64,000 nucleotides of DNA from Clostridia bacterium (lineage in GTDB: Bacteria; Bacillota; Clostridia; TANB77; RGIG9151): positions 1-64,000 of the forward strand of contig JAFSUW010000014.1 of the NCBI GenBank assembly GCA_017450465.1, given 5' to 3'. Numbering within the stretch: the first letter of the stretch is position 1; every line of letters starts with the position of its first letter. This document shows, one piece after another, positions 1 to 7,982 of the stretch. A program made the translations under genes and the position numbers. The notes under the pieces were generated by a model. It was not told the origin of the DNA. It worked only from the letters and a program-made list of their open reading frames with translations, and made no database searches.

Positions 1-342
1 AATTCATCGAGTTCGCTTCAAGATGGTGCGAAATACATAATAGGAAAAATGGTAGATAGTGATGGCGAGCTGGTGGATAATGATAGTAGCGTAGTTAACT
101 GTGTTGGTATGCAGTACACTAATAATAGCAGGGCAGTATGGGTATGCAGTGGTAATGATAGTGATGGATATACACTTAAAAATGAACAAACATATGCCTG
201 GTTAACTTATTATAGTGGATTAACTGCAACAAATAGTTATTACGGTTCTTATTGTGTAAGTTGTACGTGTGACTCTTATGGTAGATTAGTAATAACACAT
301 TATAATTACGTAGTTGGATATATATACAAGGAAGTTAATTAA
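1..342 (+). CDS. C-terminal fragment of unknown protein (5' end outside window)
   Basis: The reading frame is open from base 1 to a TAA at 340-342, giving at least 113 residues; the start lies outside the window. An internal ATG at 49 has no convincing ribosome binding site. The product is rich in Ser, Thr, Asn and Tyr and has three cysteines in a short span (YCVSCTCDSYG), which would fit an exported or surface protein. I do not recognise the family. A GGGACGGGGGC repeat begins at the base after the stop codon region, so the repeat sits directly against the gene end. Confidence 0.5.
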   Translation, partial: NSSSSLQDGAKYIIGKMVDSDGELVDNDSSVVNCVGMQYTNNSRAVWVCSGNDSDGYTLKNEQTYAWLTYYSGLTATNSYYGSYCVSCTCDSYGRLVITHYNYVVGYIYKEVN

Positions 343-370
343 TGTCACTGGGGACGGGGGCAATGACACA
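343..370 (+). repeat. GGGACGGGGGC repeat, copy 1 (variant)
   Basis: The core GGGACGGGGGCAATGACAC is bounded by TGTCA on the left and TGACA on the right, so the unit is an imperfect palindrome with a G-rich centre. It is the most divergent of five copies and follows a stop codon directly. It is followed by TTATGT after a few bases, as in the other copies. Confidence 0.8.
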
Positions 371-432
371 AGTTATGTAAATAACAAAAAAGCATTCTAA
401 TCGCAACTACTGCAATCAACCTCCGAAGCTTA

Positions 433-460
433 TGTCAGAAGGGACGGGGGCGATTGACCA
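433..460 (+). repeat. GGGACGGGGGC repeat, copy 2
   Basis: TGTCAGAAGGGACGGGGGC followed by GATTGACCA, with GTCA/TGAC ends in inverted orientation. It is nearly identical to copies 3 and 4 and lies in the non-coding region between the partial gene and the HEPN gene. Confidence 0.9.
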
Positions 461-563
461 TAATTATGCAAACTGTCAAATAGCATCATAGCCACGTTCC
501 GTGCAAACAAACGTTAAACATTATGTAGACAGGACGTTAAAATTTAGCACATAAATAAAAAAC

Positions 564-602
564 AAAAAGCTTAAGATTAATCAACAAAATCTTAAGCTTT
601 TT
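564..602 (-). terminator. Bidirectional rho-independent terminator
   Basis: A 14-bp perfect stem, AAAAAGCTTAAGAT (564-577) against its complement (589-602), with an 11-base loop, and A/T runs on both sides so it can act in either direction. It lies 22 bases beyond the stop of the minus-strand HEPN gene and would end the MNT-HEPN transcript. It could also stop read-through from the plus-strand partial gene. Confidence 0.8.
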
Positions 603-624
603 ATTATGCACTTTTATTAACATT

Positions 625-1014
625 TTAACCTATTTTATCAAAAATAAAAGTCGTTATTTTTACAGATAATTCATATAATTTTTTTGCTTGACTGAAAGTA
701 GGCATTTCCATTAACCCATCAGGATACCTTATCGCAACGCCATAATAATTTAGTTCTTCGAATTCTAAACTTTCAAACTCTTTATCAACTTCTGAACACA
801 TTTTTCTTAATGTCTCTAAATTATGAATTTTACCAAAATCAATTTTATTTTTTACTAGATATGCCTTTAATGCTTTTTCTACACTTTGCTGACAATGAAA
901 GCATACCATAGGTGTTAATATTAAACTTTCATCTTCCTCACGATTTAGTTCACGATTCGCAACATCTAAATCCATTTTAGAAAATTTAATCCATTCTAAT
1001 TCGTAATTCTCCAT
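625..1014 (-). CDS. HEPN-domain protein, partner of MNT nucleotidyltransferase
   Basis: This 129-residue protein matches the HEPN family (PF05168 type): an all-helical small protein with the typical segment CFHCQQSVEKALKAYLV near residues 38-54 and RYPDG near residue 96. It is encoded directly after the MNT gene, whose TAA is immediately followed by this ATG, so the two are translationally coupled. HEPN/MNT pairs are known as type VII toxin-antitoxin modules in which HEPN is the RNase toxin. The catalytic R-x4-6-H motif of active HEPN RNases is not visible here, so ribonuclease activity is uncertain. The pair lies in a repeat-rich accessory patch. Confidence 0.85.
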   Translation of the reverse strand: MENYELEWIKFSKMDLDVANRELNREEDESLILTPMVCFHCQQSVEKALKAYLVKNKIDFGKIHNLETLRKMCSEVDKEFESLEFEELNYYGVAIRYPDGLMEMPTFSQAKKLYELSVKITTFIFDKIG

Positions 1015-1326
1015 TTATACCAGTACCCCCTCATTTAAAGCTACTCGTACAATACTTCCGATGCGATTTTTATATTCATCCAATTCGCTATTGGACTTTA
1101 CGATAATATCTGCGTCAATCCATATATCAGCAAGTCTTCTAGTTATTGCACAAGATATTTTTATTTTTAAATCATTTTCAATATCTTCATTAATTACAAC
1201 CAATATATCATAATCACTGTCTGGTCGATAATTTTCCGTTGCACGTGACCCAAATAATAATATTTTTGCTACAGATAGATTAAGTTCTTTCAAAGTTTCA
1301 TAAATGATATTTTTAATTTTATCCAT
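1015..1326 (-). CDS. MNT-type minimal nucleotidyltransferase (antitoxin-like)
   Basis: This 103-residue protein has the minimal nucleotidyltransferase signature: LLFGSRATENYRPDSDYDIL at about residues 23-42, giving GS-x10-DxD, with a third acidic residue in DADII further on. In characterised type VII modules the MNT protein adds AMP to the HEPN toxin and silences it. The start ATG (complement of 1324-1326) follows AAAGGTGAT at a good distance. It is the first gene of a two-gene minus-strand operon with HEPN, and ends at a terminator at 564-602. The family assignment is strong; the modifying activity here is inferred. Confidence 0.88.
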   Translation of the reverse strand: MDKIKNIIYETLKELNLSVAKILLFGSRATENYRPDSDYDILVVINEDIENDLKIKISCAITRRLADIWIDADIIVKSNSELDEYKNRIGSIVRVALNEGVLV

Positions 1327-1363
1327 AAAATCACCTTTAAAATTGTCATTATTTATATATTTT

Positions 1364-1391
1364 ATAGTATCACAACTGTATTTTTTTACAA
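1364..1391 (-). promoter_or_regulatory. Candidate sigma-A promoter for MNT-HEPN operon
   Basis: On the minus strand, TTGTAA (1391-1386), a 16-base spacer and TACTAT (1369-1364), about 38 bases before the MNT start codon. The match is moderate, but position and spacing are suitable. Confidence 0.45.
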
Positions 1392-1422
1392 GTAGTTTTT
1401 ATCACGTTTTTTCGACAATTGT

Positions 1423-1470
1423 TGTCACGAGGGACACGCTTGTCAGAAGGGACGGGGGCGATTGACCACA
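1423..1470 (+). repeat. GGGACGGGGGC repeat, copy 3 (composite)
   Basis: A half unit (TGTCACGAGGGACACGCT, 1423-1440) is followed by a full unit (TGTCAGAAGGGACGGGGGC then GATTGACCACA, 1441-1470). The same half-plus-full order occurs in reverse orientation in copy 5 beyond the transposase, so copies 3 and 5 flank that gene like inverted termini. Confidence 0.9.
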
Positions 1471-1546
1471 ATTATGTAGAGTCGGCAATTGCTACATATA
1501 GCCATATACTGTCAGAACATTCTAAATTTTATGTAATCAAAGTATA

Positions 1547-1584
1547 TAAAAAACAGAGACATTTTTGATAAGTCTCTGTTTTTT
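1547..1584. terminator. Terminator hairpin without an obvious upstream gene
   Basis: AAAAAACAGAGAC (1548-1560) pairs with GTCTCTGTTTTTT (1572-1584), with A-rich and T-rich flanks, so it can act on either strand. It lies between divergent genes (MNT to the left, transposase to the right), where no protein gene is seen to end. It may terminate a short non-coding transcript carrying repeat copy 3, or act on read-through. Confidence 0.65.
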
Positions 1585-1614
1585 ATACTTATTTTTAATA
1601 CTTTGGCTACATAA

Positions 1615-1650
1615 TGTCAGAAGGGACGGGGGCAATTGACCACATTTATG
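1615..1650 (+). repeat. GGGACGGGGGC repeat, copy 4
   Basis: TGTCAGAAGGGACGGGGGC followed by AATTGACCACA and TTTATG. It is the closest plus-orientation copy upstream of the Y1 transposase gene and has the same TGTCA/TGACC inverted ends as the others. Confidence 0.9.
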
Positions 1651-1757
1651 TCGCCCACCAAATTAGATAAATAAACGCGTTAAATCGTGCCATTCAAGCA
1701 TATTATGTAAAAAGCATATCAAATTTTTAACTTTCGACAAATTTTGACAAAAAAGGT

Positions 1758-1790
1758 AAATAATATACGATATAATGTCGTATATTATTT
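1758..1790 (+). promoter_or_regulatory. Perfect 13-bp palindrome in transposase leader
   Basis: AAATAATATACGA (1758-1770) and its exact complement (1778-1790) are separated by TATAATG. The loop contains a perfect -10-like TATAAT, and the right arm runs into a T-run just before the Shine-Dalgarno GAGGAGG at 1795-1801. It could be an operator, a transcription-attenuating hairpin, or a structure recognised by the transposase. The palindrome is certain; its role is inference. Confidence 0.6.
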
Positions 1791-1809
1791 TTTTGAGGAG
1801 GTTTGCGTA

Positions 1810-2499
1810 GTGAGGGTTGCAAGAAAGTATTTACGCACCAATTATTTTCATGTTATGGTGCAAGGAATTAATAAAAGTTACATATTTGAAAAAGCAATAG
1901 ACGCAAAAGTATATATAAGAAACATGTACAAAACTAAGAAAAAGATGGGAGTAAAAGTACTTGCGTACTGCATTATGAGTAATCATGCACATATGCTTTT
2001 ACGTGTAGAAAATTTGCATCAGTTAAGCGAGTATATGCACGATATAAACACCAAGTATGCTATGTATTACAACAAAAGATACAGTAGGGTTGGATATGTG
2101 TTTCGGGACAGGTTTAAGGCCGAGGGGATTTACAAAAAGGACCAGCTGAGCAAATGTATACAGTATATATACAATAACCCAGTAAAAGCGGGTATATGCG
2201 AAAATCCGTGGGAGTATAAATTTAGCAGTTACAAATACATTCATGATAATTCAGAAGCGGAATATGACTTTATTGATGTAGAGCCAAAAGAAAAGATTGA
2301 TTTTGAAAAAGAATTAAATAAATTTCTTAAAGAAAATAAATGTACGTTTTTTGAATTAAAAAATGATAAGGAGAATTTACATAAGTTTGTGCAATTGTTA
2401 AAAAATGATTGTTCGATGTCACTACGTGAAATTAGCGAAAAATTAGGGCTTGGCAGGGAAACGATTAGGAAAATTTTTAACAAAAAACAAGTTACATAA
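1810..2499 (+). CDS. REP-associated tyrosine (Y1/HUH) transposase-like protein
   Basis: A Y1-family (TnpA_REP/RAYT, PF01797) protein of 229 residues. The chosen start is GTG at 1810, eight bases after GAGGAGG; a longer frame from TTG at 1744 would run through the leader palindrome. The HUH motif is seen as SNHAHMLLR and the catalytic Tyr lies in the QYIYNNPVKAG segment. The C-terminal part (SMSLREISEKLGLGRETIRK) looks like a helix-turn-helix, a common RAYT extension. These proteins nick and join single-stranded DNA at REP-type palindromes. Five repeats with palindromic ends surround the gene, and its stop codon lies inside repeat copy 5. It is therefore probably a domesticated RAYT with its target repeats rather than a complete IS200/IS605 element. 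Confidence 0.9.
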   Translation: MRVARKYLRTNYFHVMVQGINKSYIFEKAIDAKVYIRNMYKTKKKMGVKVLAYCIMSNHAHMLLRVENLHQLSEYMHDINTKYAMYYNKRYSRVGYVFRDRFKAEGIYKKDQLSKCIQYIYNNPVKAGICENPWEYKFSSYKYIHDNSEAEYDFIDVEPKEKIDFEKELNKFLKENKCTFFELKNDKENLHKFVQLLKNDCSMSLREISEKLGLGRETIRKIFNKKQVT

Positions 2500-2553
2500 A
2501 TGTGGTCAGTTGCCCCCGTCCCTTCTGACCACACCTGTCCCTCGTGACCACAC
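2494..2553 (-). repeat. GGGACGGGGGC repeat, copy 5 (composite, inverted)
   Basis: Read on the minus strand it contains GGTCACGAGGGACAGG, then GGTCAGAAGGGACGGGGGC, AACTGACCACA and TTTATGT. This is the same half-plus-full composite as copy 3 but in opposite orientation. It begins inside the last codons of the transposase gene. Confidence 0.9.
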
Positions 2554-2560
2554 TAAAATA

Positions 2561-2580
2561 GGGCTAGGTTTCCCTAGCCC
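2561..2580. other. GC-rich hairpin between transposase and secA
   Basis: GGGCTAGG and CCTAGCCC form an 8-bp stem with a TTTC loop. No T-run follows on the plus strand, so it is at best a weak terminator for the transposase; on the minus strand an A/T-rich stretch (TATTTTAGTG) follows the stem. It marks the end of the repeat patch. Confidence 0.5.
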
Positions 2581-2776
2581 GGTTATAGATAGAAGTTCCT
2601 TCTGTAGGGTATGTTTATACAAAACTTCTTTCTACAACATGTTTACTTTACCATATGGTGATTTAAAAATCAACCTATAATTAAACTTAAAGTTACACAT
2701 AAGTAAATAAACAATTTAAATATTGAAAATAATTCCTTTATATGATAGAGTAAAAAGGATGAAGGGGGTTTTTATT

Positions 2777-5536
2777 TTGAGCATTTTTGAGAAGATTTAT
2801 GTAAAAATTTTTGGAACATATAGCAGTAGAGAGATAAAGAGGATTGAACCTATTGTAGATAAAGTTTTTTCTTATGAAGAAGAATATACAAAGCTTACAG
2901 ATAAGGAGTTACAATCAAAAACTAATGAGTTTAAGAAGCGTTTAGAAGACGGTGAAACTTTAGATGATATTCTCCCTGAAGCTTTTGCTACTATGCGTGA
3001 GGCATCCATGCGTGTTCTTGGTATGAAGCATTTTAGGGTGCAAGTTATTGGTGGCATTGTGCTTCATCAAGGTAGAATCGCTGAAATGAAAACAGGTGAA
3101 GGTAAAACTTTGGTTGCTACACTTCCTGTTTACTTAAATGCTTTAACAGGTAAAGGTGTTCATGTTATTACTGTAAACGATTACCTCGCAAAACGTGATA
3201 GCGAATGGATGGGTAAAGTTTATAAGTTTTTGGGGCTCACTGTTGGTCTTGTTATTCATGGCATGACGGGCGAGCAAAAGAAAGAGGCCTATGCCTGCGA
3301 TATCACTTACGGAACAAACAACGAGTATGGTTTTGACTATTTAAGAGATAACATGGTTACGTATAAGGCGCAAATGGTTCAAAGAGATTTACATTATGCG
3401 ATTGTCGATGAGGTGGATAGTATTTTAATTGATGAAGCAAGGACCCCGCTTATTATTTCTGGCCCTGCTGAAAAGTCTACCGATCTATATAAAATTGCAG
3501 ATACTTTTGTTAAGAGATTAAAGCCAAAGATTATAGTAGAAGGCGACGAGAAGGTTATAGATGATGCTGAAGACGGCGATTATGACTACATTGTCGACTT
3601 AAAAGCAAATTCTGCATCGCTTGTTTCACGCGGAATAAAGAAAGCAGAGGAGTATTTTAAGATAGACAATTTGTCGGATATCGAAAACTCTACCATTGCC
3701 CATCATATTAACCAAGCGTTAAAGGCAAATGGTATTATGAAAATAGATAAGGACTACGTTATAAAAGACGGTCAAATCATTATTGTTGATGAATTTACAG
3801 GGCGTCTTATGTTTGGTAGACGTTATAACGAGGGCTTGCACCAAGCTATTGAAGCTAAAGAAGGCGTTCAAATACAAAACGAAAGTAAGACACTTGCTAC
3901 AATTACATTCCAGAACTACTTTAGAATGTATGAAAAACTTGCTGGTATGACTGGTACCGCTATGACCGAGGAACAAGAGTTCCAAGGCATTTACAAACTT
4001 GATGTTATTGAAATACCTACCAATAGACCAATGGCAAGAATTGACCAAAACGACGTGGTTTATGTTACAGAAAGAGCGAAGTTTAATGCGGTTGTAGAAG
4101 ATATAGTACAAAGCCATGAAAAAGGTCAGCCGGTGCTTGTTGGTACGGTTACAATTGAAAAATCTGAACAATTAAGTGCATTGCTAAAAAGACGTGGTAT
4201 TAAGCATGAAGTGTTAAATGCGAAGTATCACGAAAAAGAAGCTGAAATTATCGCACAAGCGGGTAAATTAGGTGCCGTAACTATTGCTACAAACATGGCT
4301 GGTCGTGGTACGGATATTATGCTTGGTGGTAATGCAGAGTATTTGGCAAAGCAGGAAATGAGAAAGCAAAATTACGATGAGGAGCTTATTAACCAAGCAA
4401 CAAGTTTTGCTGAGACCGATGATGAAGAGATATTAAAGGCACGAAAAGTATTTCGTGAGTTAAACGATAAGTTTAAGGCAAAGATTGATATAGAGCGTGA
4501 AGAGGTAACAAGGGCAGGCGGCTTAAAGGTTATTGGTACAGAGCGTCACGAGAGTAGACGTATAGATAATCAGTTACGTGGACGTTCAGGTCGTCAGGGT
4601 GACCCAGGTGAAAGTAGATTCTATATTTCTCTTGATGATGATTTAATGAAGCTATTTGGCGGCGACAGAATCCAGATGATAGCAAATTCAATAGGTGGAG
4701 AGAAGTATGAAAACTTGCCTATCGATATGCGAATTATTTCATCAACAATTGAGAACGCTCAAAAACGTGTTGAAGGACGTAACTTCTCTATAAGAAAGAA
4801 CGTTTTACGTTTTGATGATGTTATGAATGTTCAAAGGGAGACTATTTACGGCGAAAGAAGAAAAGTTTTACTTGGCGAAAACATGAAAGACAATGTAATA
4901 AAGATGGTAACTGGTGTTGCGGACGATTTAGTAGAAACATTTACAGGTGAAAATGCTCATGTAGAAGAGTGGAATTTTGAAAGTTTACGTGTAAAAGTTG
5001 ATGAAATATATGGAATTAAAGACTTTATAGTTCCAAAGTCTAAATGGGAAGAAACAACGAAGGATGGCTTAAAAGAAGATTTAGAGAACCAAGTTTTAGA
5101 TTTATATAAAAAGCGTGAAGAAGAATTTGGCGAGGAAACGATGCGTGAACTTGAACGTGTTATAATGCTTCAAGTTGTAGACCAAAAGTGGATGGACCAC
5201 ATTGATGCAATGGAACAATTAAAACAAGGTATCGGTATTCGTGCATTTGGTCAGCATGACCCAGTTGTTGAGTACAAAAACGAAGGATACGAAATGTTTA
5301 ACGAAATGACTGCCTCAATTCGTGAAGATGTAGCAAAGGCCTTATTCCATATAAGACGTGAGAAAATGCCACACATGAAAGAAGAAGGACCAAGAAACAT
5401 GGTAGAATCGCGTGGAGGGGAGAGTGAGAAACCAAAGACGCAAACAGTACGTAATGGTCAAAAAGTTGGTAGAAATGACCCTTGTCCATGTGGTAGTGGT
5501 AAAAAGTATAAAAATTGTTGTGGGAAAAACGCATAG
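2777..5536 (+). CDS. secA: Protein translocase ATPase SecA
   Basis: SecA is the motor ATPase that drives unfolded preproteins through SecYEG. The 919-residue product has Walker A MKTGEGKT near residue 104, the DEAD-like box [15 protein letters not shown] near 210, helicase motif [10 protein letters not shown], and a C-terminal zinc-binding SEC-C tail [13 protein letters not shown] near 902-914. I place the start at TTG 2777 (protein begins MSIFEKI, as usual in Firmicutes), eight bases after GAAGGGGG; an upstream TTG at 2723 would add 18 atypical residues. The full-length tail suggests SecB-independent binding to lipid or ribosome. Gene order secA then prfB a short distance downstream is common in Firmicutes. 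Two small exported proteins are inserted between them here. Confidence 0.97.
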   Translation: MSIFEKIYVKIFGTYSSREIKRIEPIVDKVFSYEEEYTKLTDKELQSKTNEFKKRLEDGETLDDILPEAFATMREASMRVLGMKHFRVQVIGGIVLHQGRIAEMKTGEGKTLVATLPVYLNALTGKGVHVITVNDYLAKRDSEWMGKVYKFLGLTVGLVIHGMTGEQKKEAYACDITYGTNNEYGFDYLRDNMVTYKAQMVQRDLHYAIVDEVDSILIDEARTPLIISGPAEKSTDLYKIADTFVKRLKPKIIVEGDEKVIDDAEDGDYDYIVDLKANSASLVSRGIKKAEEYFKIDNLSDIENSTIAHHINQALKANGIMKIDKDYVIKDGQIIIVDEFTGRLMFGRRYNEGLHQAIEAKEGVQIQNESKTLATITFQNYFRMYEKLAGMTGTAMTEEQEFQGIYKLDVIEIPTNRPMARIDQNDVVYVTERAKFNAVVEDIVQSHEKGQPVLVGTVTIEKSEQLSALLKRRGIKHEVLNAKYHEKEAEIIAQAGKLGAVTIATNMAGRGTDIMLGGNAEYLAKQEMRKQNYDEELINQATSFAETDDEEILKARKVFRELNDKFKAKIDIEREEVTRAGGLKVIGTERHESRRIDNQLRGRSGRQGDPGESRFYISLDDDLMKLFGGDRIQMIANSIGGEKYENLPIDMRIISSTIENAQKRVEGRNFSIRKNVLRFDDVMNVQRETIYGERRKVLLGENMKDNVIKMVTGVADDLVETFTGENAHVEEWNFESLRVKVDEIYGIKDFIVPKSKWEETTKDGLKEDLENQVLDLYKKREEEFGEETMRELERVIMLQVVDQKWMDHIDAMEQLKQGIGIRAFGQHDPVVEYKNEGYEMFNEMTASIREDVAKALFHIRREKMPHMKEEGPRNMVESRGGESEKPKTQTVRNGQKVGRNDPCPCGSGKKYKNCCGKNA

Positions 5537-5549
5537 GAGGTATAAACTT

Positions 5550-6080
5550 ATGAAAAAAGTTATTATTTGTTTAGTATTATTAGCAGTAATTTGTGGTTTG
5601 GTGTTTGCAGTAATAAAAATTAACAAAAATAATAAAGATACAGAAAGTGTAATTAATGAAGAAAATGTATTTGCAGTAGAGTATTTTGATAATTATATTC
5701 CAGGTGCTACATATAATATTGCACTTAATAAAGATAAAGTTTTATATGTAACTGTAAATCGTGCTAGTAGCGTACTTAATGAAGATGAAGAGTTAGAAGA
5801 TGGCTCTGTAGAAGAGAGTATGTTTACTTTAAATGATGAAGAATATGACAATGTAATTAATTTATATAACAAAATGAATTTTGATAATGAAAATTATGGC
5901 AGGACCTTTTGTAGTGCTTTGGCAGCACTCGTAAGAGGAGAGGCAGTACTTACAGATAATACATTGGAAGATTATGATAGTAACGAAGATTTGAATGCTG
6001 ATGGTACTGTAACATGGAGAGAATATGGTAATATTCGAGTTAATGAATTAATTGATAGAATAGATCAAGAAGCAGCGTAA
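5550..6080 (+). CDS. Exported EF-hand-like protein (paralog 1)
   Basis: A 176-residue protein with a short Lys start and one hydrophobic segment (residues 4-22), hence a signal anchor or signal peptide, and no lipobox Cys at the right place. The body has a segment YIPGATYNIALNKDKVLYVTVNRASS shared in pattern with the next gene. A single calcium-binding-like loop, DLNADGTVTWRE, lies near the C-terminus and resembles EF-hand or dockerin loops. The start ATG at 5550 follows AGGAGG; the frame continues upstream through the end of secA but has no better start. It lies 13 bases after secA, probably co-transcribed. The function is unknown; a surface or calcium-binding role is inferred. Confidence 0.75.
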   Translation: MKKVIICLVLLAVICGLVFAVIKINKNNKDTESVINEENVFAVEYFDNYIPGATYNIALNKDKVLYVTVNRASSVLNEDEELEDGSVEESMFTLNDEEYDNVINLYNKMNFDNENYGRTFCSALAALVRGEAVLTDNTLEDYDSNEDLNADGTVTWREYGNIRVNELIDRIDQEAA

Positions 6081-6089
6081 ATATTTTGG

Positions 6090-6112
6090 GGGCGACCTTA
6101 GGTCGCCCTTAA
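6090..6112 (+). terminator. Strong GC hairpin between the EF-hand paralogs
   Basis: GGGCGACC and GGTCGCCC form an 8-bp GC-rich stem with a TTA loop, six bases after the preceding stop codon. The tail is TTAAGTATT rather than a clean T-run, so termination may be partial or the hairpin may protect the 3' end of the upstream transcript. Confidence 0.5.
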
Positions 6113-6150
6113 GTATTAAAAAGGAAACCATATAATTTAGGAGAGTACTT

Positions 6151-6741
6151 ATGAAGAAGAAAATTATTATTTTATTACTTTTAGCGATTGTTTGTGTTAT
6201 TGTTGGTGTGATTATACCTAGTACTAAAAATGACGATGTAAATTTTGATGAAGACATAAACTTTGATGAGGATGTTTTTGATGAAGATGTAAATAAAGTA
6301 TTTGTAGTAAAAGATTATTATGATGGTGGTATTCCAGGTAGCCAATATAGTATAGCACTTACCACAGATAAGAAATTGTATGTAAAGTATGTACGTTTTA
6401 GTAGTACTGCTGATTCCTTTGGACCAACAACCACAAAATATGCAACTAGACTTACAAATAAGGAGTTTAAAAAAATAAGGAATATTTATAAAAAGATTGA
6501 TTTTAGTGAAATTAATGGAAAAGCAACATCTTTCTGTGGAGCAATAGAATATATTGCTAGAGGAGATGAAAAGTATAAGGTAGTTGATAATAGCTATGAT
6601 TTAGACAAAGATGGTACTGTAACATATAGCGAAATAGTAATTGCTGAATTGCGTGGTTTTTTCGATAAGAGCGATGATTTAAACAAAGATGGTATTATAA
6701 CATATAGAGAGCATGGGAATGTTTGGCTAAATGATATTTAA
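6151..6741 (+). CDS. Exported EF-hand-like protein (paralog 2)
   Basis: A 196-residue protein related to its upstream neighbour. It has an N-terminal hydrophobic segment (residues 3-22), an acidic Asn/Phe/Asp-rich stretch (repeated NFDED), then GIPGSQYSIALTTDKKLYV, which aligns with the neighbour, and two EF-hand-like loops: DLDKDGTVTYSE near 150 and DLNKDGIITYRE near 177. The start at 6151 follows GGAG. The tandem copy suggests local duplication followed by gain or loss of a loop. I do not recognise a named family; a calcium-dependent exported function is inferred from the loops and signal only. Confidence 0.75.
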   Translation: MKKKIIILLLLAIVCVIVGVIIPSTKNDDVNFDEDINFDEDVFDEDVNKVFVVKDYYDGGIPGSQYSIALTTDKKLYVKYVRFSSTADSFGPTTTKYATRLTNKEFKKIRNIYKKIDFSEINGKATSFCGAIEYIARGDEKYKVVDNSYDLDKDGTVTYSEIVIAELRGFFDKSDDLNKDGIITYREHGNVWLNDI

Positions 6742-6788
6742 ATCATGAAAAATAATAGGATTAGATAATTGTTTATAAGGAGTAAATT

Positions 6789-7902
6789 ATGATTGAATTT
6801 GAAGAGTACAAACAAAGATTAGAAGAGTTAGAAGAAACACTAGGAAAGTTAGGTGTTTCTCTTTGACGTGGCTCACAAAAAGAAAGAGATAGAAGAACTA
6901 GACGTAGAAATTGCTAAAGATGGCTTTTTTAGTGATTTAACTAATTCACAAAAGGTACTTCAAAGAAGTAAAAGTTTAAAAACTTCTGTTGAGAGTTATG
7001 AAAGTTTGAAAAAAGATTTGGAAGATTTAATTACATTAAATTCACTTGCTATGGAAGAAGATGATGAGTCTTTGATAGAAGAAATAGGTAAGGGAATATA
7101 TAAATTAAATAAGCAAATTGAAAAGATGAAATTAAGTAGCCTCCTTTCGGGGCCATATGATAAAAATAATGCTATACTTGCACTTCATGCAGGAGCTGGT
7201 GGAACAGAAGCACAGGACTGGGTAGAAATGCTTTATAGGATGTATAGCAGATGGGCAGAACGAAATGATTTCGCGGTAAAAGAGTTAGATTATCTAGCTG
7301 GTGAAGAAGCAGGTATAAAAAGCGTTACATTTATGGTTATAGGTACAAATGCTTATGGATATCTTTTGGGCGAAAAGGGTGTTCATCGGCTTGTTCGTAT
7401 TTCTCCATTTGATGCAAATAAAAGGCGTCACACGTCTTTTGCGTCGCTTGATGTAATGCCGGAAATCAGTGACGATATTGAGATAAATATAAATCCAGCG
7501 GATTTACGTGTAGATACGTATCGTTCAAGTGGTGCTGGTGGACAACACATTAATAAAACTGAATCGGCAGTAAGAATAACACATATACCAACGGGTGTTG
7601 TGGTATCATGTCAAAACGAGCGTTCACAAATACAAAATCGTGAAACAGCTATGAAAATGCTAAAGTCAAAACTTTTCGAAATAAAAGAGCGTGAGAATTT
7701 AGAGCGTATAGAAGACTTAAAAGGCGATATGAAAGATATCGCTTGGGGAAGCCAAATACGTTCTTACGTGTTTCAACCATATAGTTTAGTAAAAGACCAT
7801 AGAACTAACTTTGAAGTAGGTAATACAGCTGCTGTAATGGATGGAGATATAGATGGCTTTATTGACGAGTATTTGAAATTTAAGGCCGAAGGGAAGATAT
7901 AG
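6789..7902 (+). CDS. prfB: Peptide chain release factor 2, with programmed +1 frameshift
   Basis: RF2 releases finished peptides at UGA and UAA. Translation starts at ATG 6789 after AAGGAG and reads 25 codons to CTT at 6861-6863, followed by an in-frame TGA (6864-6866) and C. Shifting +1 at CTT-TGA-C gives Asp next and continues to 7902, about 370 residues, normal for RF2. A Shine-Dalgarno-like AGGTG sits five bases before the CTT, as in the well-known autoregulatory shift site. The recognition tripeptide SPF (about residue 203) and the hydrolysis motif GGQ (about 249) are present. Low RF2 slows termination at the TGA and favours the shift, so the gene regulates itself. The second frame alone would miss the N-terminus. 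Confidence 0.97.
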
Positions 7903-7910
7903 AAACCAAA

Positions 7911-7957
7911 GCCTTCCCCTTGAGGGGAAGGTGTCGTCGTAGACGACGGATGAGGTG
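7911..7957. repeat. REP-like double-hairpin element
   Basis: CCTTCCCC/GGGGAAGG (7912-7919 with 7924-7931) is followed directly by a second palindrome GTCGTC-GTA-GACGAC (7933-7947) and GGATGAGGTG. It lies between prfB and queH. The GC-rich composition differs from the surroundings and the layout is like short intergenic repeats seen in many Firmicutes. No long T-run follows at once, although TTTTTT occurs at 7961-7966, so weak termination is possible. Confidence 0.6.
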
Positions 7958-7982
7958 TAATTTTTTAGGAAGGGAATAGAAT

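Noticed and set aside
1411-1740. TTCGACAA at 1411-1418 and 1733-1740 as Spo0A boxes
   Set aside because: They are exact on the minus strand, but isolated, and about two such matches are expected by chance in this AT-rich window.
1744-1776. TTGACA and TATAAT as a promoter of the transposase
   Set aside because: The spacer is 21 bases, too long for a normal sigma-A promoter, although each element is perfect.
343-2553. Complete IS200/IS605 element
   Set aside because: There is no tnpB, and the repeats are multiple and dispersed around the gene, which fits a REP-associated transposase better.
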